Shown one piece after another: positions 15,606 to 24,622 of a stretch of DNA of 50,413 nt. A program made the translations under genes and the position numbers. The DNA lies in contig JAGAYZ010000033.1 of the NCBI GenBank assembly GCA_017940245.1, positions 1-50,413 on the forward strand. The letters are read 5' to 3'. Positions within the stretch are counted from its first letter, which is position 1, and each line of letters begins with the position of its first letter. Source of the stretch: Muribaculaceae bacterium (GTDB lineage: Bacteria > Bacteroidota > Bacteroidia > Bacteroidales > Muribaculaceae). The notes beneath the pieces were generated by a model. That model had not been told where the DNA came from, searched no databases, and saw only the letters and a list, made by a program, of their open reading frames with translations.

Positions 15606-18600
15606 TTACTTCACCACAACCTTCTTGCCGTTGACCACGTAAATGCCTGCGGGCAGGGTCATCAGTCGGTCGCCGCCATTCTGCATGATGCGGCCATCGA
15701 TGCTGTAGACGACATTGCTGCTGGTGACATCGTTGGCGATTCCGTTGATTCCAGTGGTGGGATCACTGATTTCAATCCAGTCGATGTTCACCATGCCGAA
15801 GTTCACCTCGCCGGGCATCAACACATACAGCGGAGTGTAGAGTTGAGGATCCTCGGTAGAGGTGGTGGTAATGGTGATGGTCTTGCCATCGTCGCTGACG
15901 GTCATGTTGGTACGAACGTCGGTCGGTTCATTGCCGTTGATGTACCAGAACGAGCCGCCCAGACCATTCATAGCTTCCTCACTGGTGATGATGAGTTGGT
16001 ACTCGTTGCTGCCAGTGTAGTGGTATCCCACGAGCGTGATGGTGTGTCCGTCGGCGGTGAGCACTTGTCCCTCGGTGGGCTTGGCCGGAGCGGTGACGGT
16101 AACCTCAAACTGTGCGGTGATGGCATCACCAGGAGCGCGTGCGGGAGCACCATTGGCCTGAGGAGCCACGTAGGTGGCAGTGATTGTTGCGGTACCCTCG
16201 GCGATAGCGGTAACGAGTCCGTTCTCGTCGATGGTGGCAATGCTTTCGGCACTCGAGGCGAAGCTCAGTCCGTTGGTCACAACGTTGCCATCCTGATCCT
16301 TGACGGTGAGCTGCAGTGTCTTTCCGGCTTCAACCTCCGAAGCGTCGGCCTCGATGGTGATGGCGGTGATTTCAACTTCTTCACCGGCCTTCTCAATCCA
16401 GTTAATGGTAACCTCGCCGAAGTTCACCTCGCCGGGCATCATCACATACAGCGGAGTGTAGATTTGAGGAGCCACGGTAGAGGTGGCGGTGACGGTGATC
16501 GTCTTGCCGTCGGCACTGACGGTCATGTTGGTGCGCATGTCAGTTCCACCTACGCCATTCACATTCCAGAACGAGCCGCCCAGACCGGTCATTGTCTCCT
16601 CGCTGGTGATAATGAGCTCATAGTTGTCGGTTCCGGTGTAGTGGTAGCCCACGAGCGAAATGGTGTGGCCGTCGGCCGTGAGTACTTGGGCATTGGGATC
16701 AACGATAGGCTCTTCGCCGCTTTCTTCCTTGTAGAAGTAGATGTTGTCAACATATACCATCTCGCTGCCCGTGCCGCGGTCAATCTTGAGCTGGAATGCG
16801 GTGTTGTCGGTGTAATTGAGAACGAACTGGCTCAATGGGATGTCAATGCTGTTCCACTGCTTCACGTTGAGCGTGCCCACCGATTGAGAGTTCTCGGTAG
16901 GTGCATTGCGCATGATGGGCGTGATGCCGAAGTTCATTTCCTGCATGGGCAGGATGTCGATGTGGAGATACTCCATGTCGCTCAGGTCGATGTCTTGAGC
17001 GAACTCAAAGCCCAGGTAGTTGTAGTTGGTGAGCTTGAGCATCTCGTCATTATCCACGGTTTCGGTGTTAACAGCGGTAGCTTGTCCCCACCAGCCGTAG
17101 TTGTAAGTAGTGGCGGGGGTGTAGGCGTTGCTGTAGAGCGATTTCACGTTTGCGGCATCCACTGTGGGAGTGGGAGCGACAGTGAGCACGAATGCTTCGC
17201 CGGTAGTCTTGACTGTCACCTGAGTAGTTTGCGAGCGGTTGCCAAATGCGTCGATGGCGACTACGTCGAATGTGTATTCGGTGTTGCCGTTAAGACCATC
17301 GATGACAACAGCCGCAGTTTGTCCAGTCATGCTACTTGGAGTGTAAATTGTGCCATTCACATCGTAGGCCAGATACTTCGACGAATTGTCGGTGGCAGTG
17401 ATGTTGAGCGTAATGCTTTCTTCGGCTGCATCGGTGGTGATATTGCTGATGGCGGGAGCCTCGGTGTCGGCAATGTCACTCACTTTCGTTCCGAATACCG
17501 AGAAGTCGAAAATCTTCACGCTCCACTCGGTAGCGGCCTTGGTGCTGAGGAACTTCACATAACGCACGCCCTGTGCACCACCGAAGGTCTCGGTGTGATT
17601 GTTGATGCCGGGCATACCGCCAGAGTAAGTAGGCTCGCCAAAGACGCCGTCCTCGCCGGCAAATGCCAGCGTGAAGGCCTCTGAGCAGGCACCCTCGAAG
17701 TGGATGGAAATGCTTGAGAGGTTATACACTCCGCGCAGGTCGGCAATGAAGCCCACGTCGTAGGTGCGGCTGGCTTCGTCGGCGCCGGTGGTCTTGCCCA
17801 GCATGTCCCAGTTGCTGCCATCGTTATCGTCGAAGGCACCCACCTTGCTGTTGCTGGTGGCCAGCCCCAGGTTATAGATGCGCACGTTCCAGTCGGTGAA
17901 CAAGTCAATCTTTTGTCCGGCGATTACAGTGATAGTCACTTCGTTTGATTCAACATTGCCATTTACGGCCTTGATGGTGGTTGTGCCGGTGGCTGCAGGA
18001 ACAAACTGTCCGTTTTCAACCGATCCTACAGCGGGAGTGCCGAGCACATATTCCACATCACCAGTGGCAATATCACCGCCTAACTGGTCAAATCCGGCCA
18101 GCGTGAGAGCTACGGGTGTGCCGATTGGTGTCTCGCCCGTTGCTGCAGTGAGGGTCATGCTGCTCAAGGCCAGTGCTTCGCTGAGATTGTAAACACCGAA
18201 CTCAAAGAAGCTGTAGCCCCATTGTGTGGCGCGCTCTGTGCCTTTAAACTGCACGTAGCGATAGCTTTGGTCTCCCAGCGCGATGGACTGCACGAGATTG
18301 CTGCCCAGGGTCATGCCGGTCACAGAGGTTAACACAGTGCCGTCGGTGAGATAACCGTCGGCACCCACGGTGTTGCCACCGATGATTTCAAACGACTGTG
18401 CGTAAGCACCTTCCCAACGGATGTTGATGGTGTTGAACGCCTTGACTTCGCCCAAATCCACCTGCCACAATTGCGGGTCTGATTTTTCCGACTCCCAGCG
18501 TGTGCCGTTGTTGCCGTCAACAGCCAGGGCGGCTTCGCCCGATGTGGCTATCGAGGCACAACCCACAGCAAGGTTGGTCTGAGCGAAAGCACTCATTGCC

Positions 18601-18638
18601 ACTATTGTGGCAAACAAAAATGTAAATACTTTCTTCAT
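15606..18638 (-). CDS. secreted discoidin/Ig-like multidomain protein with sorting signal
   Basis: A 1010-residue exported protein with signal peptide MKKVFTFLFATIVAMSAFAQ. Two F5/8 type C (discoidin)-like domains occur early (around NGTRWESEKSDPQLWQVDLG and later DGSNWDMLGK...ADLRGVYNLSSISIHFEGA). A fibronectin III-like domain, a carbohydrate-binding-like beta-sandwich and a Big_2 Ig-like domain come later. A unit of about 98 residues beginning VLTADGHT and ending near WIE is present twice, flanking the Big_2 domain. The C-terminus (YSIDGRIMQNGG...LPAGIYVVNGKKVVVK) looks like a type A type IX secretion signal. No catalytic domain is seen; carbohydrate binding or surface display is the likely role. 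Confidence 0.85.
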   Translation of the reverse strand: MKKVFTFLFATIVAMSAFAQTNLAVGCASIATSGEAALAVDGNNGTRWESEKSDPQLWQVDLGEVKAFNTINIRWEGAYAQSFEIIGGNTVGADGYLTDGTVLTSVTGMTLGSNLVQSIALGDQSYRYVQFKGTERATQWGYSFFEFGVYNLSEALALSSMTLTAATGETPIGTPVALTLAGFDQLGGDIATGDVEYVLGTPAVGSVENGQFVPAATGTTTIKAVNGNVESNEVTITVIAGQKIDLFTDWNVRIYNLGLATSNSKVGAFDDNDGSNWDMLGKTTGADEASRTYDVGFIADLRGVYNLSSISIHFEGACSEAFTLAFAGEDGVFGEPTYSGGMPGINNHTETFGGAQGVRYVKFLSTKAATEWSVKIFDFSVFGTKVSDIADTEAPAISNITTDAAEESITLNITATDNSSKYLAYDVNGTIYTPSSMTGQTAAVVIDGLNGNTEYTFDVVAIDAFGNRSQTTQVTVKTTGEAFVLTVAPTPTVDAANVKSLYSNAYTPATTYNYGWWGQATAVNTETVDNDEMLKLTNYNYLGFEFAQDIDLSDMEYLHIDILPMQEMNFGITPIMRNAPTENSQSVGTLNVKQWNSIDIPLSQFVLNYTDNTAFQLKIDRGTGSEMVYVDNIYFYKEESGEEPIVDPNAQVLTADGHTISLVGYHYTGTDNYELIITSEETMTGLGGSFWNVNGVGGTDMRTNMTVSADGKTITVTATSTVAPQIYTPLYVMMPGEVNFGEVTINWIEKAGEEVEITAITIEADASEVEAGKTLQLTVKDQDGNVVTNGLSFASSAESIATIDENGLVTAIAEGTATITATYVAPQANGAPARAPGDAITAQFEVTVTAPAKPTEGQVLTADGHTITLVGYHYTGSNEYQLIITSEEAMNGLGGSFWYINGNEPTDVRTNMTVSDDGKTITITTTSTEDPQLYTPLYVLMPGEVNFGMVNIDWIEISDPTTGINGIANDVTSSNVVYSIDGRIMQNGGDRLMTLPAGIYVVNGKKVVVK
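15771..16685 (-). repeat. duplicated 98-residue module inside the discoidin protein
   Basis: The segments 15771-16064 and 16392-16685 encode near-identical beta-rich modules sharing VLTADGHT, VGYHYTG, LIITSEE, GLGGSFW, TNMTVS.DGKTIT and YTPLYV.MPGEVNFG. The DNA is also very similar, so the duplication is recent or homogenised. An Ig-like domain separates the copies. Confidence 0.8.
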
Positions 18639-19068
18639 TGTGAATAAAAATTTAATTAATTAATGAAATGTTATTGATTTAGCTTACAAATTGCAAATGT
18701 AAAACAATATTTTATTTGATGTTTTATTTTAGGGGATAAAAAAACTAAAATCTACCCTTTTGGTCGTTTCTAGTAGTGTTTCTCATGCGGCGCAAGACAA
18801 ACGAAAAAATGGCGTGATTGCGCTATGAGTGCAACTTTTTGACATTTCATCGCGTCTAATTAGTGTGGAGCGGAAACGAGGAAAAGGGACGTCCGCATAA
18901 ATATAATCTGTGAATTCATTACATGAGTTGCCTGGACGCAGTGATTGCATCCAGGCAATTTCGATTGAATAATTCTTTTCCAAAAGAAAACGGTCACAAA
19001 ATGCTGTGATTTGTCAAAAATGTTGTAATTTTGTATTTAATTATAACCATTATTAATTTTATGAAACT
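18639..19068. other. intergenic region with promoter boxes and an orphan hairpin
   Basis: No gene is seen in these 430 bp. The minus strand has TACATTTG (complement 18694-18701), a likely -7 box for the discoidin protein. The plus strand has TAATTTTG at 19026-19033, a likely -7 box for the dockerin/FGE gene; the nearest TTTG (19010-19013) is only 12 bp upstream, so the -33 is unclear. A stem of 13 bp with one mismatch (arms TTGCCTGGACGCA and TGCATCCAGGCAA, 18928-18958) stands alone without an adjacent gene end. Confidence 0.45.
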
Positions 19069-19971
19069 ATGAAAAAGAGAATGTTATTAGTGGCGGTGTG
19101 TGCTGCGATGTTTTTCCCTGTGTGGAGCGATGTGTATGGCGACGTGAACGGCGACGGCCGTGTTGACGTGGAAGATGTGAACGAAGTGGTGAACGTGATT
19201 CTGCGTCTGCCGCATGGCGGCCAGTCGGGCACGCAGACGTTTACTGTAAATGGTGTGAGCTTTACGATGGTAGGCGTGCAGGGCGGTACGTTCACGATGG
19301 GTGCGACGGAGGAGCAGGGCAGCGATGCCTACGACAGTGAGAAGCCTGCACATCAGGTGACCTTGTCGAGCTACCGTATCGGGCAGACCGAGGTCACGCA
19401 GGCGCTGTGGCAGGCTGTGATGGGGAGCAACCCGAGTTATTTTCAGTCATCCACAGATAGCGATTACGGCACGAACATGCAGCGTCCAGTGGAGAATGTG
19501 AGCTGGAACGGCTGCCAGGAGTTCATCACGAAGTTGAACCAGCTCACGGGCAAGCAGTTCCGCTTGCCGACAGAGGCCGAGTGGGAGTATGCGGCGCGTG
19601 GTGGTAACAAGAGCAAGGGCTATAAGTACGCTGGCAGCAACACCGTGGGCGATGTGGCGTGGTATAGGGACAATATACCATCGCAATCAGAAGGCACCAC
19701 AGGTTACGGCACTCAGCCGGTGGGCACCAAGGCTCCAAATGAGTTGGGCTTGTACGACATGAGCGGCAACGTGCTGGAGTGGTGCCAGGACTGCTACGGT
19801 AGTTACAGCAGCGACGCTCAGACCAACCCGACGGGTCCCTCTAGTGGCTCGTATCGTGTGCGCCGTGGTGGCGACTGGAGCAGCAGCGCGCGGCGCTGCC
19901 GCGTGTCGAACCGCGGCTACAGCACGCCGGCGGGCCGCGGCAGCGACATGGGCTTCCGACTTGCCCTATAG
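19069..19971 (+). CDS. secreted dockerin / FGE-sulfatase-fold protein with DGR-like variable C-terminus
   Basis: A 300-residue exported protein: signal peptide to about residue 20, one dockerin-like lobe DVNGDGRVDVEDVN (about 25-38), then an FGE-sulfatase (SUMF1-like, C-type-lectin-fold) domain. That domain shows GGTFTMGA, IGQTEVTQALWQAVMG, FRLPTEAEWEYAARGG and LGLYDMSGNVLEWC. The last 36 residues (265-300) follow the pattern of diversity-generating retroelement variable regions: an invariant frame (RGG.W...AR.CRVSNR...TPA.R...MGFR) with 13 interposed codons that are all NNC, as adenine mutagenesis of AAC codons produces. A binding rather than sulfatase-maturing role is therefore likely. No template repeat or reverse transcriptase is in the window. 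Confidence 0.85.
   Translation: MKKRMLLVAVCAAMFFPVWSDVYGDVNGDGRVDVEDVNEVVNVILRLPHGGQSGTQTFTVNGVSFTMVGVQGGTFTMGATEEQGSDAYDSEKPAHQVTLSSYRIGQTEVTQALWQAVMGSNPSYFQSSTDSDYGTNMQRPVENVSWNGCQEFITKLNQLTGKQFRLPTEAEWEYAARGGNKSKGYKYAGSNTVGDVAWYRDNIPSQSEGTTGYGTQPVGTKAPNELGLYDMSGNVLEWCQDCYGSYSSDAQTNPTGPSSGSYRVRRGGDWSSSARRCRVSNRGYSTPAGRGSDMGFRLAL
19855..19971 (+). other. candidate DGR variable region
   Basis: Codons for R265, D269, S271-S273, R276, G283, Y284, S285, G289, G291, S292 and D293 are all NNC (AGC, CGC, GGC, TAC, GAC) and occupy the positions that read AAC in template repeats of Bacteroidetes FGE-type DGR targets. Intervening codons vary in third base, which fits unmutated template positions. This is inference from pattern; the template itself is not present here. 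Confidence 0.55.
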
Positions 19972-20033
19972 TTTCCACCTTTCTCCAAGAAAAGAAGAAA
20001 AAAGTAAAACAGAGAAGAAGATAAAAAAACGTT

Positions 20034-20102
20034 CGGCGGAATGTGCAGCAATGCGAGGGCGCAGGCCCTCAAGGCCCGCCCCGCTTGCGGAACATTCCGC
20101 CG
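20034..20102. repeat. GC-rich nested inverted repeat downstream of the candidate variable region
   Basis: CGGCGGAATGT (20034-20044) and ACATTCCGCCG (20092-20102) pair perfectly over 11 bp and enclose a second hairpin, GAGGGC/GCCCTC at 20055-20070. It starts 62 bp after the FGE gene stop. It could be a terminator (no T run follows on the plus strand) or the cruciform often found just downstream of DGR variable regions. The remaining gap to 20438 shows nothing I can identify. Confidence 0.5.
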
Positions 20103-20438
20103 CCGGTAGTTCTGTGTCAATGATGCCGTCGTCGTCGCCGCCCCCCATTGGCCGCCTTGCGGTAGCCCATGATGCGCAGGCCGATAGCTGAAGCGAGTCT
20201 CGCGGCTTGCCTTCGGCTGCTCAGCTAATTCTGTGTGTTTACGCTCGTAATAAAAAATTACGACAACTGGAACAACCTATAACAACAGCGGGGGAGAGAA
20301 AAAGTTTGTTTTTTGTTGTGATGATTGTTGTCTTTCCTACGGACTAAGAAGCTAGCACCCTTTTTCTCATCGCCGCACGCATAGTTGAGAATAATAAGAA
20401 ACGTGATAAAAGCATCGCCTGGGCGGTGGGGTGCGTTT

Positions 20439-20469
20439 TTTGTCGGGTGGGGAGTTTTTAGTATATTTG
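20439..20469 (+). promoter_or_regulatory. Bacteroidetes promoter for the DUF4298/GH20 pair
   Basis: TTTG at 20439-20442 and TATATTTG at 20462-20469 with a 19-bp spacer fit the consensus well. The leader to the first gene would be about 75 nt. Confidence 0.72.
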
Positions 20470-20552
20470 CAAAATATTGTGCAAGGTGAATGCAAAAATA
20501 AACTTGTTTGATTTTGCTGAACGGCAGCCAATATTATCCAAAAATTGAAGCA

Positions 20553-20864
20553 ATGACGATGGAACAGATTGAAAGAATCCGATTGATGGAGAGTTATCTC
20601 GACGAGGCCGAGCAGGCAGTGAACGACATGCAAGAGGCACTCGACAAGTATGTGGCAGCGCAGGGGCTACTCAGTGAACTGAACAATTACCTGGGCAGTG
20701 AGGAGTGGAACCAAGACTACGATGACGATGCCGCAGGACGCCTTCCTGCCGACCTCAAGCGCGGAGTTCTGAGCCAGGACGGCGTGTGGAACGTGCTGGA
20801 CGACAGCCGCCAGCTCAACGTTCGCATGCTGGAAACGCTGGCAAGTATTCTCAAGAACAATTAA
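20553..20864 (+). CDS. DUF4298 domain protein
   Basis: A small cytoplasmic protein of 103 residues that matches DUF4298: an N-terminal helix MEQIERIRLMESYLDEAEQAV, then ALDKY, LNNYLGSEEW and a C-terminal acidic-to-basic stretch ending ETLASILKNN. The family has no known function. The start at 20553 (or ATG at 20559) is preferred over an upstream frame start at 20508 because homologues begin at this helix. It ends 13 bp before the GH20 gene and probably shares its transcript. Confidence 0.8.
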   Translation: MTMEQIERIRLMESYLDEAEQAVNDMQEALDKYVAAQGLLSELNNYLGSEEWNQDYDDDAAGRLPADLKRGVLSQDGVWNVLDDSRQLNVRMLETLASILKNN

Positions 20865-20877
20865 ATCAAGGGAAAAA

Positions 20878-23379
20878 ATGATGGCTATGAATAATAAAAC
20901 TATTACAATGATTGCCGCCGTGGCTGTGACCGTGGCTGCAGCGGCGCAGGCACCGATGAGCGTGCGCTGGGAAATGGGGCAGAACGATGCAGAGCCAGGA
21001 TGGTACAGCTCACGCTTTGTAATCAAAAACACGTCGGGCAAAGTGATTGACAAGGAGTGGCAACTGTTTTTCAATCAGTTCTCACGCACCGTGAAACAGC
21101 CCGCCACTTCACCTGTTGATATTGAAGAGGTGTCGACCACCTATTATCGCATGGTGCCCAACAAGAGCTATCGCCCGTTGGCGGCCGGCGACTCGCTGGT
21201 GATTGACGTGATGATGCGCGGCACCATGGTGAATTATTGCTACCGGCCGCAGGGCGCCCACGTCGTTCTCAACGGCGATATGGCCCATCCGCAGGCTGTA
21301 GCCATGACCTACAATTTGCTCGACAAGCCCGGGCAGTGGCGCGGCGGCGTACCTTATCCCGACGGAACCTACATATGGGCTTATAACGAGCAAGTCAACA
21401 ACATAGGCGATGCCTACACAGGCAATGACTACGACATCTTCCCGGCGCCCAAGCAAGTGGAAGTGCATGAGGGCTACACGAGTATACCCAGCCTGGTGTC
21501 GGTGAAGTGCAGCACGTGGTGGAAGCCCTGGGACAAGGATATGCGCCGTGTGAAAAACTTTTTACTGGAAGAACTCAAGGGGCGTGGCATCTATCAGGCT
21601 TCGGGGCAAAAGATGAAAATCAGTGTTTCCATTGATAAAGGTATCAGCAAGAATCCGGAATACTACACCATGGAGGTGGCCGACGGCCATGTCGGTCTGG
21701 TGGGTGCCAGTGTGGATGGTGCACTCAATGCCGTGAAGACTCTTATGGCCGCCATCGACCATAGCAAAGGGCGCAACCTGCAAAACGCTTCGGTGACCGA
21801 CTGGCCCGACCTTAATTATCGCGGTTTTATGCTCGACATTGCCCGCAATTTCCAGTCGGTAGACCACTTGAAGCGTTTCATTGACCTGCTGTCGTATTAC
21901 AAAATCAACCGTTATCAGTTCCATTTCACCGACGATGAGGCATGGCGACTGGAAATCCCCGGCTTGCCCGAACTCACCGAGGTGGCCTCGCGTCGTGGCT
22001 GCACGCTCACCGAGCAAGGATTCCTGGCTCAGATTTTCGATGGCAACGGCAATCCCGACGATCGTTCGCAGAGTGCCAATGGATATGTGACCCGCAAGCA
22101 GTTTATTGATTTGTTGCGCTATGCCCATGAGCGAGGCGTGAAGATCATTCCCGAGATCGAGACTCCCGGCCATGCCAGGGCGGCTATAGTGGCCATGAAG
22201 AACCGTCAGGCCAAATATGCGTCGAGTCATCCCGAAATGGCCAACCAGTATGTGCTGTGGGACGACCGCAACACGTCGGTCTATACTTCGGCCCAGAGCT
22301 ACCACGACAATGTGCTGAACGTGGCCAGCGACGGAGTGTATGAATTCCTCACCAAGGTGATAGACGAGTTGGCCAAGATGTATCGTGAGGCCGGACTGCG
22401 GCTCGACATCGTGCATCTGGGTGGCGACGAGGTGGCAATGGAGGCGTGGAACCAGTCGCCCGCAGTGCAGTCGCTCATGCAGCGTGAGGGGATTAAGGAC
22501 GCACATGGCGTGAACGAGTATTACCTGCGCCGCATTACCGATATTCTTTATCCTCGCGGCATCCGCATCGAGGGGTGGCAAGAAATCGCGCAAAATCATG
22601 GTGAGGCCTTCAATCGTGAGATGACTAGGCGTGTGGCCGGTGTGAACGCGTGGAGCACCGTGGGCAAGCGCGATGTGGTGCCCTATGAGATTGCCAACAG
22701 TGGTTATCCTGTAATTTTGTCTAATGTAACCAATTTCTATATGGATATGGGTTACAATTGGCACCCCTATGAGCAGGGACTGCACTGGGGCGGAAAAGTG
22801 GATGAATTGGACTCTTGGAGCGCACTGCCGTGGAACGTCTATGCCAGCGCGCGTACCCAAATTGACGGAAGTTCCATCAATGTGGCGACAAACGGGGCCG
22901 GCAAACCAGCCCTTGACAAGAAGGAAAACATCATCGGTGTGCAGGCGCAGTTGTGGGCCGAAACCATCCGTAACTTCGACCAGGTGCAGTATCTCATGCT
23001 GCCAAAAGTGCTGGGATTTGTAGAACGTGGGTGGAACGCTCAGCCCGACTGGGCATTGAAACTCGGCGACCCCGCACCCTACGACAGTGCCCGCCATCAG
23101 TACAACCTAAAAATCGGTACGCGAGAGTTGCCGTTGCTCAACCGTCGCGGCTATAACTTCCGCATAGGCCAGCCCGGAATCAAGGTGGAAAACGGCATGA
23201 TGATGGTGAACACGCAATATCCCGATGTGGAAGTGCGCTACACGCTCGATGGCAGTGAGCCCAGTGTGCGTTCGTCGCTGTGGACGGCTCCGGTGTCGGT
23301 GCCAGCCGGCACCACCATTGTCAAGGCGCGTGCCTACTACCTGGGCAAAGAAAGCGTAACCACCCAGCTGCGTCTGTAA
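20878..23379 (+). CDS. beta-N-acetylhexosaminidase, GH20
   Basis: Exo-hexosaminidase of 833 residues releasing terminal GlcNAc or GalNAc from glycans. A signal peptide (ending about AAAAQA) is followed by an N-terminal CHB_HEX-like beta-sandwich (SVRWEMGQND...), the GH20b domain, then the TIM barrel starting near NYRGFMLDIARNFQ. The catalytic Asp517-Glu518 pair lies in HLGGDEVAMEAW, using substrate-assisted catalysis. A C-terminal Ig-like domain follows (VEVRYTLDGSEPS). An AAGGG-like site precedes the ATG at 20878; ATG 20887 is an alternative. In a gut bacterium it would trim mucin or host N-glycans in the periplasm or on the surface. Confidence 0.94.
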   Translation: MMAMNNKTITMIAAVAVTVAAAAQAPMSVRWEMGQNDAEPGWYSSRFVIKNTSGKVIDKEWQLFFNQFSRTVKQPATSPVDIEEVSTTYYRMVPNKSYRPLAAGDSLVIDVMMRGTMVNYCYRPQGAHVVLNGDMAHPQAVAMTYNLLDKPGQWRGGVPYPDGTYIWAYNEQVNNIGDAYTGNDYDIFPAPKQVEVHEGYTSIPSLVSVKCSTWWKPWDKDMRRVKNFLLEELKGRGIYQASGQKMKISVSIDKGISKNPEYYTMEVADGHVGLVGASVDGALNAVKTLMAAIDHSKGRNLQNASVTDWPDLNYRGFMLDIARNFQSVDHLKRFIDLLSYYKINRYQFHFTDDEAWRLEIPGLPELTEVASRRGCTLTEQGFLAQIFDGNGNPDDRSQSANGYVTRKQFIDLLRYAHERGVKIIPEIETPGHARAAIVAMKNRQAKYASSHPEMANQYVLWDDRNTSVYTSAQSYHDNVLNVASDGVYEFLTKVIDELAKMYREAGLRLDIVHLGGDEVAMEAWNQSPAVQSLMQREGIKDAHGVNEYYLRRITDILYPRGIRIEGWQEIAQNHGEAFNREMTRRVAGVNAWSTVGKRDVVPYEIANSGYPVILSNVTNFYMDMGYNWHPYEQGLHWGGKVDELDSWSALPWNVYASARTQIDGSSINVATNGAGKPALDKKENIIGVQAQLWAETIRNFDQVQYLMLPKVLGFVERGWNAQPDWALKLGDPAPYDSARHQYNLKIGTRELPLLNRRGYNFRIGQPGIKVENGMMMVNTQYPDVEVRYTLDGSEPSVRSSLWTAPVSVPAGTTIVKARAYYLGKESVTTQLRL

Positions 23380-23392
23380 AGTAAAGCGGTGA

Positions 23393-24319
23393 TTAAGAAT
23401 TGGCTGTTTCGGTGCCATCCTCACTAGAGGTAGAAGATGGGTGTGGCCGGTCGGCGAGGATGATGCCTGCCAGGATGATGGCGCAACCCGCTAGCCCGAC
23501 TGCACCCACTCGCTCACCCAGGAAGACTGCAGCTACCGTCATGGTGACGATGGGACCCAGATAGATGTAGTTGTTGGCCCTGATGGCTCCCAGTGCCTTG
23601 GTGACGCGTCCCCATGCAAAGAATGCCGCCATGGAGCACAGCAGAGCCAAGAAAAGCAGATTGCCTGCTACAATGGGGCTTGTGAGCGTGGAGAGTGGTG
23701 CAAAATCGCCTTGTGCCAGCATAATGGGCAACGAGGTGATGATGCCGTAGAAGAAGGTCTTGCGCGTGATGAGCAGGGTGGAGTAGCGGTTGTTGAGCCG
23801 CTTGAGAATGATGGAGTAGATGGCCCATGCAATGGCAGCACCGATGGCGAGCATGTCGCCCATGATGCCACTGCCCCACACAAAGCCATGACGGAACGTG
23901 AGCATGGCCACGCCGATGAACGCCAGCAGCGACCCTACTGCCTTCTGCCATGTGAAATGCTCATCGTTAAGGAAAATTGCTGCAAGCATGACGGTGAAAA
24001 GCGGTGTGGTGTCGACCAAGATGGCCACATTGGTGACCAGTGTCATGTCGAGGGCAACATTTTGAGCGATGAAATAGGCCGTGCCACCGGTCAAGCCCAG
24101 CAGTGCCATGCGCAACTCGTCGCGCCATGGACACATGGTGAATCGAAAACGTGAGCAAGCCACCAGCCCGATGTAGGCAATGATGAACCGATAGACATAG
24201 ATTTCTGTTGGGTTGAGGCCGGCATCAAGCAGAATGCGCGTGTTAGGGTAGGACACGCCCCACACGATGATGGTGATGATGGCCAGCAGGTGATATTTCA
24301 GTTTTCCGTAAGAATTCAT
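23393..24319 (-). CDS. EamA/DMT family transporter
   Basis: An integral membrane protein of 308 residues with about ten hydrophobic helices in two EamA halves, from MNSYGKLKYHLLAIITIIVWG to VGLAGCAIILAGIILADR. Members export metabolites or amino acids; the substrate is unknown. I chose ATG 24319 because the longer frame to 24544 adds 75 residues without transmembrane character and crosses a possible promoter region. The gene ends 13 bp from the convergent GH20 gene. Confidence 0.88.
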   Translation of the reverse strand: MNSYGKLKYHLLAIITIIVWGVSYPNTRILLDAGLNPTEIYVYRFIIAYIGLVACSRFRFTMCPWRDELRMALLGLTGGTAYFIAQNVALDMTLVTNVAILVDTTPLFTVMLAAIFLNDEHFTWQKAVGSLLAFIGVAMLTFRHGFVWGSGIMGDMLAIGAAIAWAIYSIILKRLNNRYSTLLITRKTFFYGIITSLPIMLAQGDFAPLSTLTSPIVAGNLLFLALLCSMAAFFAWGRVTKALGAIRANNYIYLGPIVTMTVAAVFLGERVGAVGLAGCAIILAGIILADRPHPSSTSSEDGTETANS

Positions 24320-24622
24320 TTTTTGCAGGTAAAATTTGGCTGCGAAGTTAGTAATAATTTTCAGAACAAGAATTGTACTTCCCATAAAATGCTTAAAAAA
24401 TGGCATCTCCTTTTCATCTTTTAGTTGTGTGGTGCTCATGATATTTAAAATAAGGTTACTGGAGTGAACGATTTGGGTGGATTGCGAAGATAATGAGACC
24501 ATGTGTGGATTAGCCGTAAAACCGTAAAGCGAACGAAAGTGCATGTGTTTTTCGTGTTTTTTGGCACATAATTTGCAAGTTCGGTGTAACGGTATTAATT
24601 TTGTGGCTTAATTTAGAGAACA
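24320..24622. promoter_or_regulatory. divergent intergenic region with panC promoter
   Basis: For panC, TTTG at 24572-24575 and TAATTTTG at 24596-24603 are spaced 20 bp, a full Bacteroidetes promoter. For the transporter, the minus strand has an imperfect TAACTTCG box about 30 bp upstream of the start. Nothing else is seen. Confidence 0.7.

Noticed and set aside
15594-17684. A 696-codon open frame on the plus strand
   Set aside because: It is antisense to the discoidin protein; it has no signal peptide or family match and reflects codon bias of the real gene.
19972-20552. DGR template repeat or reverse transcriptase near the candidate target
   Set aside because: No copy of the CRVSNR-coding segment rich in AAC and no coding region is present in this gap.
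21562-23097. A 511-codon minus-strand frame
   Set aside because: Antisense to the GH20 hexosaminidase, whose catalytic motifs are intact.
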